Shown here piece by piece: positions 33,464 through 42,135 of a stretch of 64,000 nt of DNA. The notes under the pieces were generated by a model. The model was not told where the DNA came from and ran no database searches. It saw only the letters and a list, made by a program, of their open reading frames with translations. This stretch comes from Cryobacterium sp. CG_9.6. GTDB lineage: Bacteria; Actinomycetota; Actinomycetes; Actinomycetales; Microbacteriaceae. Each line of letters starts with the position of its first letter. Positions within the stretch are counted from its first letter, which is position 1. The position numbers and the translations under genes are program-made. Location: the NCBI RefSeq assembly GCF_029893365.1, contig NZ_JARXUZ010000001.1:3100001-3164000 (forward strand). Reading direction: 5' to 3'.

Positions 33464-33479
33464 ATACCCTATGGGGTAT
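33464..33479. promoter_or_regulatory. CsoR/CstR-type operator palindrome
   Basis: ATACCCTATGGGGTAT, an almost perfect palindrome with C/G arms around an AT centre, as bound by CsoR/CstR/RcnR-family repressors. It lies between the divergent CPVCN gene (33403) and the YgaP-like gene (33536). No CsoR-family gene is present in the window. Confidence 0.65.
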
Positions 33480-33535
33480 ATTTCTTTCTGGCAAACCCGC
33501 CACGCACGCATCCGCTGAACCCCAGGAGCATCATC

Positions 33536-33796
33536 ATGGGAGCAACCGCACACATCACCATTGGAGCGCTCGTGCCTGTTCTCGTCTTCATCGGATCAAC
33601 TCGGGGCCGCTGGGCCCGCGCCACTGCGGGTGCGGCGCTCATCATCGTCGGAATCGTCTTCGGTGGATGGTGGGCGCTGCTGGCAGCCCTCGGACTCGTT
33701 TTCCTGGCCGTCGGCATCCTGGATTTCTGCCTTCTCGCACCGCTCGTCGGCCGCCCCGTGCGGGGCCCCGCGTTTCGCGCGTCATTCTCATCGTGA
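33536..33796 (+). CDS. Small YgaP-like (DUF2892-type) membrane protein
   Basis: 86 residues, two hydrophobic segments and the end LDFCLLAPLVGRPVRGPAF, similar to the transmembrane module of YgaP rhodanese proteins. In CstR-controlled operons such proteins accompany persulfide detoxification genes. The stop overlaps the MFS start (GTGA). Confidence 0.65.
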   Translation: MGATAHITIGALVPVLVFIGSTRGRWARATAGAALIIVGIVFGGWWALLAALGLVFLAVGILDFCLLAPLVGRPVRGPAFRASFSS

Positions 33797-35070
33797 CCCC
33801 GGACGCGGCGACGCCGCACGGGGCGGCCGACGCTCCGCTGAGTGACGTGCATGTGCACGCGCGACTTCAAACGCATGTGGTGCGGGTACTCATCGCGGGC
33901 CAGATTCTCGAGGGAATCGGCATGGGGGCCACCCTGTCCTTGGGCGCGCTGCTTGCCGCTGAACTCTCTGGTTCCAATGCCTGGTCGGGCATGGCCGCGA
34001 CAATGAGCACCCTGGGCGCCGCCGTCGTAGCCGTACCTTTGGCCCGAATGGCGCAAGCCCGAGGTCGCCGCGTGTCTCTGGCTACCGGCTCCCTGCTCGC
34101 CGGTGTCGGCGCGACCTTGGCGATCACCGCCGTCGCGGTCGACATTTTTCCCCTCCTGCTGCTGGCTCTGATGCTCCTTGGCGCAGGGTCGGCCACCAAC
34201 CTGCAGGCGCGATTCGCGGCCACCGACCTTGCCATGCCGAAAACTCGTGGCCGTGACCTCTCGGTGGTTGTCTGGTCGACGACCATCGGTGCTGTGCTCG
34301 GCCCCAACCTGTTCGGGCCGGGCGAGGTCATCGGGTCGGCCCTCAGCCTTCCGCCAATGACTGGAGCCTTCGTCTTCTCCCTGCTGGCGACGCTAGCTGC
34401 CGCAGTCGTCTACTCCTGGGGACTGCGCCCGGACCCACTCCTGACCGCATTGGCTGTCCGCAGCGGTGGGCCGACCACCAGCCACGCCGCCCGTGGCGGC
34501 TTTGCCATTCTCCGCAGCACTCCGAAGGCGCGGTTCGCGGTAACCGCCATCGCGCTCAGCCACGCCACTATGGTCGCGCTCATGTCCATGGCGCCGGTGC
34601 ACCTGCGCGATCACGGCGCTTCCTTGAGTATTGTCGGGTTGACCATTAGCTTGCACGTCGCAGGCATGTACGCACTGTCCCCGGTTTTTGGTGCTCTCTC
34701 CGACCGGATTGGCCGAATTCCGGTCATCCTGGTTGGGCAAGCGCTGCTGTTGGCCGCGTTGATGATCAATTGGCTCGGCGACGGCTCACAAACCCCGATG
34801 ACGGTCAGCCTGATACTTCTCGGTATCGGCTGGTCGGCATCCGTTGTGGCGGGGTCGGCCTTGGTCGCGGAAGCGGTCGATGTTACCGATCGCTCCGCGC
34901 TGCAGGGCTTCTCAGACCTGTCGATGAACGCGGCCGGAGCGCTCGGCGGTGCTGTGGCCGGACCGATCCTCGCCGTGGCCGGTTATTCCGGTCTCGCCCT
35001 GGCCGCCATGCTGTTGGTCTTTATCGTTGTGGCATGGTCGACGCGGCGGCTGGCAGGTAACCAGAGGTGA
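33793..35070 (+). CDS. Major facilitator superfamily transporter
   Basis: ~425 residues, 12 predicted membrane helices. MFS signatures: RMAQARGRRVSLATG after TM2 and GALSDRIGRIPVI in the second half. GTG start overlapping the previous stop by 4 bp; a much earlier start in the same frame would run through the upstream gene. Substrate unknown; regulation by the CsoR-type site suggests metal or sulfur stress. Confidence 0.85.
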   Translation: MTPDAATPHGAADAPLSDVHVHARLQTHVVRVLIAGQILEGIGMGATLSLGALLAAELSGSNAWSGMAATMSTLGAAVVAVPLARMAQARGRRVSLATGSLLAGVGATLAITAVAVDIFPLLLLALMLLGAGSATNLQARFAATDLAMPKTRGRDLSVVVWSTTIGAVLGPNLFGPGEVIGSALSLPPMTGAFVFSLLATLAAAVVYSWGLRPDPLLTALAVRSGGPTTSHAARGGFAILRSTPKARFAVTAIALSHATMVALMSMAPVHLRDHGASLSIVGLTISLHVAGMYALSPVFGALSDRIGRIPVILVGQALLLAALMINWLGDGSQTPMTVSLILLGIGWSASVVAGSALVAEAVDVTDRSALQGFSDLSMNAAGALGGAVAGPILAVAGYSGLALAAMLLVFIVVAWSTRRLAGNQR

Positions 35071-35077
35071 GGGATCG

Positions 35078-35245
35078 CTAACCGAGGAAAGCCCGCACGG
35101 CGATACGGATCGCGACTGCGAACACGAGCACCGCAAAGCCACGTTTCAGGAGGCGGTCAGGGAATCGTCGGCCGAGTCGCTCGGTGATGAGGGGTGCCAG
35201 CATGCCGGTTCCGGCGAATCAGGCGGTGACGGTGCTGAACCGGCC
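35078..35245 (-). pseudogene. C-terminal remnant of TauE/SafE (TSUP) permease
   Basis: The minus strand encodes GTGMLAPLITERLGRRFPDRLLKRGFAVLVFAVAIRIAVRAFLG then stop, the typical end of a sulfite-exporter TauE/SafE protein. A TGA interrupts it (VTA*FAG) and the rest is missing, cut off near the terminator and att repeat at 35.3 kb. Confidence 0.6.
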
Positions 35246-35274
35246 ATTGCGGCGAAACGACGATTCGAAAAAAG

Positions 35275-35320
35275 AAACCCCCTACTTCCCAGTTAAGCAC
35301 TGAGAAGTAGGGGGTTTTTT
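35275..35320. terminator. Strong hairpin terminator adjoining att repeat
   Basis: 14-bp perfect stem (35275-35288 with 35304-35317; AAACCCCCTACTTC arm) followed by T run to 35320 and preceded by an A run, so it could work in both directions. It directly abuts the 27-bp att-like repeat. Confidence 0.85.
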
Positions 35321-35346
35321 GGCGGTACCGGTGGGATTTGAACCCA
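35320..35346. repeat. att-like 27-bp repeat copy 1 (tRNA 3'-end sequence)
   Basis: TGGCGGTACCGGTGGGATTTGAACCCA on... is identical at 40321-40347 (27 bp; key elements GGTACC and GATTTGAACCC). On the minus strand it is the T-loop (GGGTTCAAATCCC) plus acceptor end with CCA of a tRNA. The rest of the tRNA is absent, so this is an attachment-site remnant rather than a tRNA gene. Confidence 0.8.
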
Positions 35347-35651
35347 AAGTCCCGCCCAGTCATGGCCTGAAGGAAGGCCCGCTTCCCCGCAAAATCAACG
35401 ATTTTCGGTCACCGTGACGCTTCCAGAATCACCTCGAATCTTTTGAAGTGTGGGCAGAATGTGGGCGCGCCCTGTACGGTCAGGTTTAGCCTCGATGTGA
35501 TGTAACAGGACATCTCTGACAGTCATGGGATTGCGCGCGGTCCCCGCAGCGCCTGGTGCGGGCGCTGCCTCTTGGACATCACATCGAACACGTCAACCTG
35601 CTCCTCGGTGCGGCAAATGAGCTGCCCGCTTAGGTGTCCCGAGCGACTCCC

Positions 35652-35784
35652 CGATCTGGGGCGAAAGTGGTCGCTGGATCCTCGATCTGGGACGAAGGTG
35701 GTCGCTGGATCCTCGATCTGGGACGAAGGTGGTCGCTGGATCCTCGATCTGGGACGAAGGTGGTCGCTGGATACTCGATAGGAT
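35652..35784. repeat. 31-bp tandem repeat array
   Basis: About four units of 31 bp (key segments TCGATCTGGGACGAAGG and TGGTCGCTGGATCC), the first degenerate, the last ending in TGGATACTCGA. Units 2-4 are identical. No protein is convincingly encoded. 35347-35926 contains otherwise only short frames. Confidence 0.85.
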
Positions 35785-35926
35785 TCAGATGGACCAGTTG
35801 GGGACGGTCTCGCTCGAATCTGTTCCCAACCGTCCGTGCGAATTTGGGCTTCTGTCGCCCTCATCCGTTGATAAAAGTCAGCTTATGGATAATCAGAGAA
35901 TCCGCCAGACGAAAAGGGAACAAAAT

Positions 35927-36259
35927 ATGATGATCAAGAGCAAGTTCGCCAGCCTACTGACGATCTCGGCTTTCGTGGCCACGGCCGTGCTAGTCGGCCC
36001 ACTATCGGCCTCGGCTGCTTCTTCGCTCAGCGGGTCTTCGCTCAGCAAGTCTTCGCCCAGCGGGTCTTCGCTCAGCGGGTCTTCACTCAGCAAGTCTTCG
36101 CCCAGCGGGTCTTCGCTCAGCAAGTCTTCGCCCAGCGGGTCTTCGCTCAGCGGGTCTTCACTCAGCAAGTCTTCGCCCAGCGGGTCTTCGCTCAGCGGGT
36201 CTTCGCTCAGCAAGTCTTCGCCCAGCGGGTCTTCGCTCAGCGGGTCTTCGCTCAGCTAG
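35927..36259 (+). CDS. Secreted Ser-rich pentapeptide-repeat protein
   Basis: 110 residues. MMIKSKFASLLTISAFVATAVLVGPLSASA is in form a signal peptide (cleavage after ASA ~30), followed by ~16 tandem pentapeptides, GSSLS and KSSPS alternating (GSSLS GSSLS KSSPS pattern), to the stop. The DNA is a 15-bp tandem repeat (GGGTCTTCGCTCAGC / AAGTCTTCGCCCAGC), prone to slippage. AAGGGA lies before the ATG. Cell-wall-associated or exported, function unknown. The GGDEF-EAL gene starts 12 bp downstream. Confidence 0.7.
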   Translation: MMIKSKFASLLTISAFVATAVLVGPLSASAASSLSGSSLSKSSPSGSSLSGSSLSKSSPSGSSLSKSSPSGSSLSGSSLSKSSPSGSSLSGSSLSKSSPSGSSLSGSSLS

Positions 36260-36271
36260 GACGACGGCCCT

Positions 36272-38872
36272 GTGCCTGCGACCAACACTCGAGGAATGGA
36301 ACGAGTGCATCCCACGGTGAGGGCTGAGGACCGCTCCCCGGGCCAAGGTTTGAGACTACGCCCGGGGACGAGATTGTGTCTGCTCGGCGGCGGGTTAGGC
36401 GTGACGGGTTTCATACAGGTTGCCTTTGCGTCTACGGCTTTTAATGGGTCGGCCCAGTCGCTGGCTGGGCCCGCGGCGATGATGTTCCTGTTGTTTTTGG
36501 TAGCGGAGAGTACTCAGATACACGTTGAGGTCCGGCACCATGCCCACTCGGTGTCGTTGAGCGAGCTGCCGATGGTCTTAGGCCTGTTCCTGCTGCCACC
36601 TCATTGGCTGCTCGGTCTCCGCCTGCTCGCTGCGGGTGTGGGGTTCGTTGCTCGGCGCATGGCCCCGTCCAAGGCAGTGTTTAATCTCGGCTTGTTCACC
36701 GCCGAGGTGGGCACTGCAGCGCTCATCTTTCACTGGCTGGAAGCCGGTGATGGGCTAGGTTTGCGGGACTGGGGGGTCGCCTACGCCACTATGGCCGTGA
36801 TCGGCGTCCTGGGGTCGGTTGCCGTCACCGCGGCAATCGGGTTGATCCAAGGAAGGCCCTCCCACCGCGATCTGGTGCGGACCCTGCTGGCGGTCATCAT
36901 CACCGGCGTCTTTAACACCACCCTGGCCCTGGTCGCCTTACTGGCCTCGTCCTTCGACGCAGCGATACTGCTGCTGGCGATACTGCTGGTGCTGCTTGTC
37001 GTGGCCTACCGGGCGTACGACCGGCTGGTACGTCAGCGCGCCGACCTCGACAAACTCTTCAACTTCACTCAGGCCCTCGCAGCCGCGAAGGCTGGTGACG
37101 ACATGGTCAAAACGCTGCTTGACCAAGCTCGTGACCTGCTTCAAGGCGAGACCGCTGCCTTACATCTGCGACGGCCGCCCGACCGGGACGGGTCACCCAC
37201 TTCTGACTCCGGCAGCACACCACTGTCCGGCGAGCCGGTGGTCATTCCCCGAAACACCCGTGAGCCCAGGCTCCGAGCCTGGCTCACTGAGGTCGGGTTG
37301 CGTGACGCCGTCCTGGTGCCGCTGGCTCTCGACTCCGAATCGGCCACGATACTTCAGGTGGGCAACCGCATGGGGCGGACAAGGACGTTCACCCCCAGCG
37401 ACCTGCAGCTCCTGCAAACACTGGCCGCACACGCCGAAGTGACCTGGAGCAACGCGCGATTGCTGGAACAGGCCCGCTATGACGCTGGCCACGACGGGCT
37501 GACCGGGCTGGCCAACCGAAGCTTGTTCCTGCTGCGGCTCCAGCACACCCTCGATTCCTATACCTCCACCGCGCCGCACACCGTCCCGGCGCGCTGCCAG
37601 GGTGCCGCGTTCCTCCTCGACCTCGACCGGTTCAAAGACATCAACGACTCACTGGGCCACCACATCGGGGACATCCTGCTCCAGCAGATCGCAGGACGAC
37701 TGCGAGACCATCTCCCCCCGGACGCGGTTGTGGCCCGCTTGGGTGGAGACGAATTTGCGGTGCTCTTGCCCAGGTGCGAAACCCCGCAGCAGGCGGTCGA
37801 TGTCGCAAACGATGCCCGAGCCCTCCTCTCCGGTCCATTCGATGTCTCGGGCACCTGCTTGGAGGTCGGCGTCTCGATCGGGGTCACGCTCCTTCCCCAG
37901 GACGGACGAGAACCGTCCACGGTGCTGCAGCACGCCGACATCGCGATGTACGAGGCCAAGCGCTCAGCCCTCGGCGTGGTGCGTTACCACCCCACCGACG
38001 AGCACGGGAACCGACGCCGCCTGACCCTGGCCGCGGAGCTTCGCCGCGCCATCGACACCGAGCAGATCATCGTGCACTACCAGCCGAAGATGTCGCTCGC
38101 CAACGACTTCATCATCGGGTACGAGGCCCTGGCCCGCTGGGAACACCCTACTCGAGGGCTCCTAACCCCGGACGAATTCATCCCCATCGCCGAGCAGACC
38201 GGGCTCATCACGTCCCTGACCCAGAGCATCCTGCGTCAAGCGCTCTACAGATGCCGAGACTGGCAGCCCCAACACCCGGGCGTTGCGATAGCTGTCAACC
38301 TCTCCACCCGCGACCTGCGCGACCGCAGCATGCACGCCACCGTCGCCCAACTCCTAACTGAAACCGGCGTCGACCCCACACTCCTGACCTTGGAGATCAC
38401 CGAGAGCAGCGTCATGGGCGACTTCACCGCCGCTTTGGCCGTGCTCGAAGCACTCCGCGACCTCGGCGTGAACTTGTCGCTGGACGACTTCGGTACCGGC
38501 TTCAGCCCGCTGACCTACCTTCAACGCCTGCCCGTCAACGAAGTCAAGATCGACAAATCCTTCGTCACCGCGATGAACACCTCCACCAGCGCCACCGCCA
38601 TCATCCGTGCCGTGATCGACCTCGCCCACATCCTGGACCTGACCGTCGTGGCCGAAGGAGTAGAGGACGAAGAGTCCCGTCGTACCCTCACCCTCCTAGG
38701 CTGCGACACCATGCAGGGATACCTACTCAGCCATCCGCTCACCCCCGGAGAGCTCAGCCATTGGTTGGACCACCAAGCTCGCAGAGGACACCCACACGCG
38801 CGAGCCGACCACCGCCCGAGACTGCAAGTCATCCCAGATCACACTCCGCGACGCACAGAGCTTCAGGACTGA
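36272..38872 (+). CDS. Membrane GGDEF-EAL cyclic-di-GMP enzyme with GAF domain
   Basis: Up to 866 residues. About eight N-terminal membrane helices (~35-255), a GAF-like domain (~270-390), GGDEF (RLGGDEFAVLL, ~489; intact) and EAL (YEALARWEHP, ~616; with DDFGTG, KIDKSFV and EGVEDEES motifs intact). Both synthesis and breakdown of c-di-GMP are possible. GTG at 36272 is the furthest start; ATG at 36296 is an alternative with GAGGA too close. Follows the secreted repeat protein by 12 bp, so they may be co-transcribed, a typical link of c-di-GMP to surface proteins (inference). Confidence 0.9.
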   Translation: MPATNTRGMERVHPTVRAEDRSPGQGLRLRPGTRLCLLGGGLGVTGFIQVAFASTAFNGSAQSLAGPAAMMFLLFLVAESTQIHVEVRHHAHSVSLSELPMVLGLFLLPPHWLLGLRLLAAGVGFVARRMAPSKAVFNLGLFTAEVGTAALIFHWLEAGDGLGLRDWGVAYATMAVIGVLGSVAVTAAIGLIQGRPSHRDLVRTLLAVIITGVFNTTLALVALLASSFDAAILLLAILLVLLVVAYRAYDRLVRQRADLDKLFNFTQALAAAKAGDDMVKTLLDQARDLLQGETAALHLRRPPDRDGSPTSDSGSTPLSGEPVVIPRNTREPRLRAWLTEVGLRDAVLVPLALDSESATILQVGNRMGRTRTFTPSDLQLLQTLAAHAEVTWSNARLLEQARYDAGHDGLTGLANRSLFLLRLQHTLDSYTSTAPHTVPARCQGAAFLLDLDRFKDINDSLGHHIGDILLQQIAGRLRDHLPPDAVVARLGGDEFAVLLPRCETPQQAVDVANDARALLSGPFDVSGTCLEVGVSIGVTLLPQDGREPSTVLQHADIAMYEAKRSALGVVRYHPTDEHGNRRRLTLAAELRRAIDTEQIIVHYQPKMSLANDFIIGYEALARWEHPTRGLLTPDEFIPIAEQTGLITSLTQSILRQALYRCRDWQPQHPGVAIAVNLSTRDLRDRSMHATVAQLLTETGVDPTLLTLEITESSVMGDFTAALAVLEALRDLGVNLSLDDFGTGFSPLTYLQRLPVNEVKIDKSFVTAMNTSTSATAIIRAVIDLAHILDLTVVAEGVEDEESRRTLTLLGCDTMQGYLLSHPLTPGELSHWLDHQARRGHPHARADHRPRLQVIPDHTPRRTELQD

Positions 38873-39072
38873 AAGAGCTATCCCTATAAAGCGGGCCTTG
38901 ATCACACCCCGCGGTGTTCCGCAGGACGGTGCCCGGGACACCCGCTGGGATGAAGAGCGCCGAGGGCGATCTGTCATTTTCGGAGGCGTCTGCACAGCGG
39001 CCATGGTGTTTTCGCGGTTGTGCAGTCGAGTATAAACACTGGCTTTTCCGTACTTCTCCATACGACGCACGT

Positions 39073-39651
39073 TCAAGCGGCGGTGTCCCCAGGACGCTTG
39101 AGCGCCCGGTAGACAGTGGATCTGGCGACGCTGAAGAGTTCCGCGATCTGCGCGGTGGCGTGTTCGCCTCGCTTGTAGACCTCGACCAGGTGCTTCTCCT
39201 GCGCCGGAGACAGTTTGGGTTGTTTGCCGCGGAGCCGGCCGGCTGCTTTGGTGACTTGCATACCTTCGCGGGTGCGAGCTCGGATGAGGTCGGCTTCGAA
39301 TTCAGCGACCATGGCGAGCACGTTGAAGAGGGGTCTGCCGACCGGGTCGGTCGTGAACGGAGCCGCCGATACTGAGTTTTACTTCTTGTTGGGTGAGGTC
39401 GTCAACGATGTCTTTCGCATCGCGAAGTGAACGTGCCAGTCGGTCGAGTTTGGTCACAACGAGGTGTCGCCGGCTCGGGATGCGGCTGACGCTTCGCGAA
39501 GACCTGGCCTGGCCCGGTTTGTTCCGGTGAGGCCTTGATCGGTGAACGTCTTTTGGAGTGAGACGCCGAGGGCGCTGAAAGAGTTCTTTTGGGCGGTGAG
39601 GTCTTGGTCGTTGGTGGATACGCGTGCGTCACCGATAAGCACTCCAGTCAT
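39073..39651 (-). pseudogene. Serine recombinase (resolvase/invertase) with two frameshifts
   Basis: N-terminal piece MTGVLIGDARVSTNDQDLTAQ (catalytic Ser in RVSTNDQ), middle piece TKLDRLARSLRDAKDIVDDLTQQEVKLSIGG, and C-terminal piece NVLAMVAEFEADLIRARTREGM with HTH AQIAELFSVARSTVYRALKR are in three frames. Single-base losses near 39467 and a short deletion near 39345 explain the breaks. A decayed mobile-element recombinase. Confidence 0.8.
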
Positions 39652-39781
39652 GCTTCTGCAGTGCACCGTTTATCCCCCGGGAGATTCTATTGATCGAAGC
39701 AACACTCCCATTAGGTCTGCTACCGATTGCGTTGACCCTCCCACTTCCCGGCGCAGGCGGCGCTTCTGAAAGGATGAAGCC

Positions 39782-39943
39782 ATGGATCCTATCTGGCTGC
39801 TCGTTATCCTCATCCTCGTAGTCGTGTTCGCGAGCATCAGCATCGTCGGCACCCTTCATCGAATTCGTGATGCGAGTGAAAAGACTCTCGCGATTTTTGA
39901 GGCGCAGACTGCTGCCCAACACCCTGGGGCGCCATCTCACTAG
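39782..39943 (+). CDS. Small single-span membrane protein
   Basis: 53 residues: MDPIWLLVILILVVVFASIS hydrophobic start, then TLHRIRDASEKTLAIFEAQTAAQHPGAPSH. GAAAGGATGAAGCC precedes the ATG. Unknown function, similar in form to small membrane proteins of actinobacteria. Confidence 0.5.
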   Translation: MDPIWLLVILILVVVFASISIVGTLHRIRDASEKTLAIFEAQTAAQHPGAPSH

Positions 39944-40320
39944 GGGTTCCTTTGACGAGATGGACAGACGAGGCCAGCACCATCTTGCACACTCGCATCA
40001 GCAGCCCACGACACAGGCGACAGCGTCAATCGCACGAAGTCGGTCGCGTGTCCCGTTGCGGTCGACGCAGCCGATGTCTAGCCCCCGAACATGTCCTTCG
40101 ACAACGCTGATCTGCGGCCTCAGCACGGGTTTTCGCACCGGTTTGGGACAAACGCACGCCAAGAGAATCGATAGGAAGTATCCACAGATCGACGGCCCGG
40201 CCCAGCCGGAATCGAGTCTTCTTGGTCAAAAGATTGCCCGTTAATCACCATCGTGTGCGTGAATTGTGGGCAAAAACATACTCAACATTGAGTAAAAGTC
40301 CCTCTGATCAGGGATAAAAA
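39944..40320. other. Intergenic region without recognised gene
   Basis: ~377 bp before the second att-like repeat. Only short frames with unlikely composition. AT content rises towards the att repeat (40240-40320). Confidence 0.5.
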
Positions 40321-40347
40321 TGGCGGTACCGGTGGGATTTGAACCCA
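40321..40347. repeat. att-like 27-bp repeat copy 2 beside integrase
   Basis: Identical to 35320-35346. Beyond the core both copies also share CCCAGT and CATGG a little further on. The tyrosine integrase gene ends 117 bp away, as expected for an integrated element attached to a tRNA 3' end. Confidence 0.85.
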
Positions 40348-40463
40348 TATTGCGACCCAGTGTTCATGGTCCGAAGCCCCTGAATCGACTGGTTTACGAG
40401 GAAATAACGCCCGTTTGCGCACAGTAGAAAACAGGTGCTTGCAGACTTTCCGTTACCGCTGCG

Positions 40464-41600
40464 TTACCGCTGGAGCCGTTCGCGGCGCGCGGCGTCGAGT
40501 GCCTCAGCGACGCCGTCCAGATCATCCTCGAACAGGTCGGCGTAGCGATCGAGGGTCATAGCGGCGGAAGCGTGGCCGAGCATCCGCTGCACCGCCTTAA
40601 CGTTTGCGCCTGCACTGATGGCGAGTGATGCCGCCGTGTGTCGCAAGTCGTGCGGCGTCACCCGCGGCATGATCGGAGGCTCCTCCCGCGTGAGGCGCTT
40701 GGCCTCGGCGGCGGCTTTCTCCTCGGCGGCCCGCACACGCATCACGGCACCCATAAACCAGCCCTTGTGCGCGTGACCTTGGGTCAGGTGAGTCACGCCG
40801 TCACCCCAGAGCAGCGCGTCGGCACTCTTGCCGGAGCTCGCGGTCGCAATCGCGTCATCCAGGAACGCCGGGTAGACGACCGAACGCCGCTCGTGAGTCT
40901 TCGGGGTGCCGACGACTACATGACCGTTCACGCTAACGGCATTCTCCTCGATTCGGAGGCGCCGCCTCGCTCGGTCGACGTGCGCCACTTTGAGCCCGGT
41001 AGCCTCTCCCCACCTGAGGCCGGTATACGCCAGGAATCGAACAAAGTCTGGGTACTTCGATTCCAGGGCCAGCCTTTCAACCTGTTGGTGCGAAAGGTAT
41101 GCGCGCCGGCCGGTTGTTTTACGGGGCAGCTTGAGCTCGCGTGCCGGGTTGGTCGTTATCCGGTTGTCCTTCACCGCGCCATCGAGGATGACAGCGAGCA
41201 CGCCGCGGACACGGGCTACTGTGGTGGGGCTCCGCTGAGCGGCCAGCTTCGAGATCCAAGCCTGCACCTCCGTGTGACGGATCGAGCCGACGGCGCGGGC
41301 TCCCCACTTCGGCCTCACATGTATGCGCCAAGCCGACTCGTCTGAGTGGTATGTCGAGGCTTTAACCGCGGTCTGATGCGCGGCAAGCCAGTCCTCGCCA
41401 AGGATGCTCACGATCGAGAGTCCATCACTCGGTGCGATGTACGCTCCCTGGAGCTTCGATACCTCGATGGCGCCGATGTACGCCTGAGCGTCCCGTTTGA
41501 GCTTAAATCCGGCCTTGCGAGCCGTCTTGCCGTCGGGCTTGCGGTAACGGACCTCGAATAGCCTCCCCGCCTGCGTTTCGTATGCGTGAACGCTACCCAT
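40464..41600 (-). CDS. int: Tyrosine integrase (phage/ICE type)
   Basis: 378 residues: N-terminal AP2-like arm-binding part (YRKPDGKTARKAGFKLKRDAQAY), SAM-like core-binding part, and catalytic domain with TGLRWGE (Arg), HDLRHTA (His-x-x-Arg-His), GHASAAMTLDRY (nucleophile Tyr). All catalytic residues intact. Reads toward the att copy at 40321-40347. It should integrate and, with the xis-like protein, excise the element. Confidence 0.93.
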   Translation of the reverse strand: MGSVHAYETQAGRLFEVRYRKPDGKTARKAGFKLKRDAQAYIGAIEVSKLQGAYIAPSDGLSIVSILGEDWLAAHQTAVKASTYHSDESAWRIHVRPKWGARAVGSIRHTEVQAWISKLAAQRSPTTVARVRGVLAVILDGAVKDNRITTNPARELKLPRKTTGRRAYLSHQQVERLALESKYPDFVRFLAYTGLRWGEATGLKVAHVDRARRRLRIEENAVSVNGHVVVGTPKTHERRSVVYPAFLDDAIATASSGKSADALLWGDGVTHLTQGHAHKGWFMGAVMRVRAAEEKAAAEAKRLTREEPPIMPRVTPHDLRHTAASLAISAGANVKAVQRMLGHASAAMTLDRYADLFEDDLDGVAEALDAARRERLQR

Positions 41601-41883
41601 GTGACCCCTCTCGTGGTGTGTGCAAGCCGCTACAAATGTGAGCTTAGTGAATAGCGATGCCAGATTTTTTGCAGCAGATTGCGCGTATTAGGCTTTGGAA
41701 TGTGTACAAATGTGTATACTTTTGGATAGCAAGCAAGAAGCGGCGAAGCACCATCCTTACCGACTGCACCAAAAAGTCGGCCATTTGCGCCGCGGGAGAA
41801 CGATCTCCCGCCAGTGGTTCGCCACTGGTTAGAAACACCCAGAGATAGAGCGTGCGCCATCTGGATCCCATCTAGGGTCCTGC

Positions 41884-42135
41884 ATGACGATTTACGTCCC
41901 CTTCAGCACGTTGCTTGACTCCCCCGTCAGCACTTCCCTGCTGGACTCCCTCATCACCCCCGCTACGCTCGCTGCGCGCCTGGGTATGACTCAGCGCACG
42001 CTCAGCGAGAAGCGCATCACGGGCACCGGCCCGGCATTCATCCGCACGGGAAAGAGCGTTCGCTACCGCCCCGAGGCCGTAGATCGCTGGCTCATCTCGA
42101 ATGAGCACCACAGCACCTCCGAGGAGGTGCGCTGA
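41884..42135 (+). CDS. xis: Excisionase-like HTH protein
   Basis: 83 residues with HTH_17/MerR-like fold: LITPATLAARLGMTQRTLSEKRITGTGPAFIRTGKSVRYRPEAVDRWL. Such proteins act as excisionases or plasmid regulators. Divergent from int; its stop overlaps the Rep start (ATGATG region, ~1 bp). Confidence 0.8.
   Translation: MTIYVPFSTLLDSPVSTSLLDSLITPATLAARLGMTQRTLSEKRITGTGPAFIRTGKSVRYRPEAVDRWLISNEHHSTSEEVR

Noticed and set aside
35320..35400. Possible tRNA gene on the minus strand
   Set aside because: Only the T-loop and acceptor end fit; no anticodon or D arm and the 5' T-stem is not complementary. Treated as att remnant.
35652..35784. CRISPR array
   Set aside because: Units are contiguous 31-bp tandem repeats without unique spacers and there are no cas genes.
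35523..35864. Minus-strand frame ending RQRPHQALRGPRAIP, similar to transposase C-termini
   Set aside because: The rest of the frame is the 31-bp repeat; the match is too short to call an IS remnant.
36024..36256. CRISPR-like or minisatellite without coding role
   Set aside because: Repeats are multiples of 3, in frame with a signal peptide and ribosome site, so a coding call is better.
40026..40229. 67-codon minus-strand ORF
   Set aside because: Arg-rich, no domain, no ribosome site.
40321..40410. Possible second tRNA gene
   Set aside because: Same reason; identical 27-bp core only.
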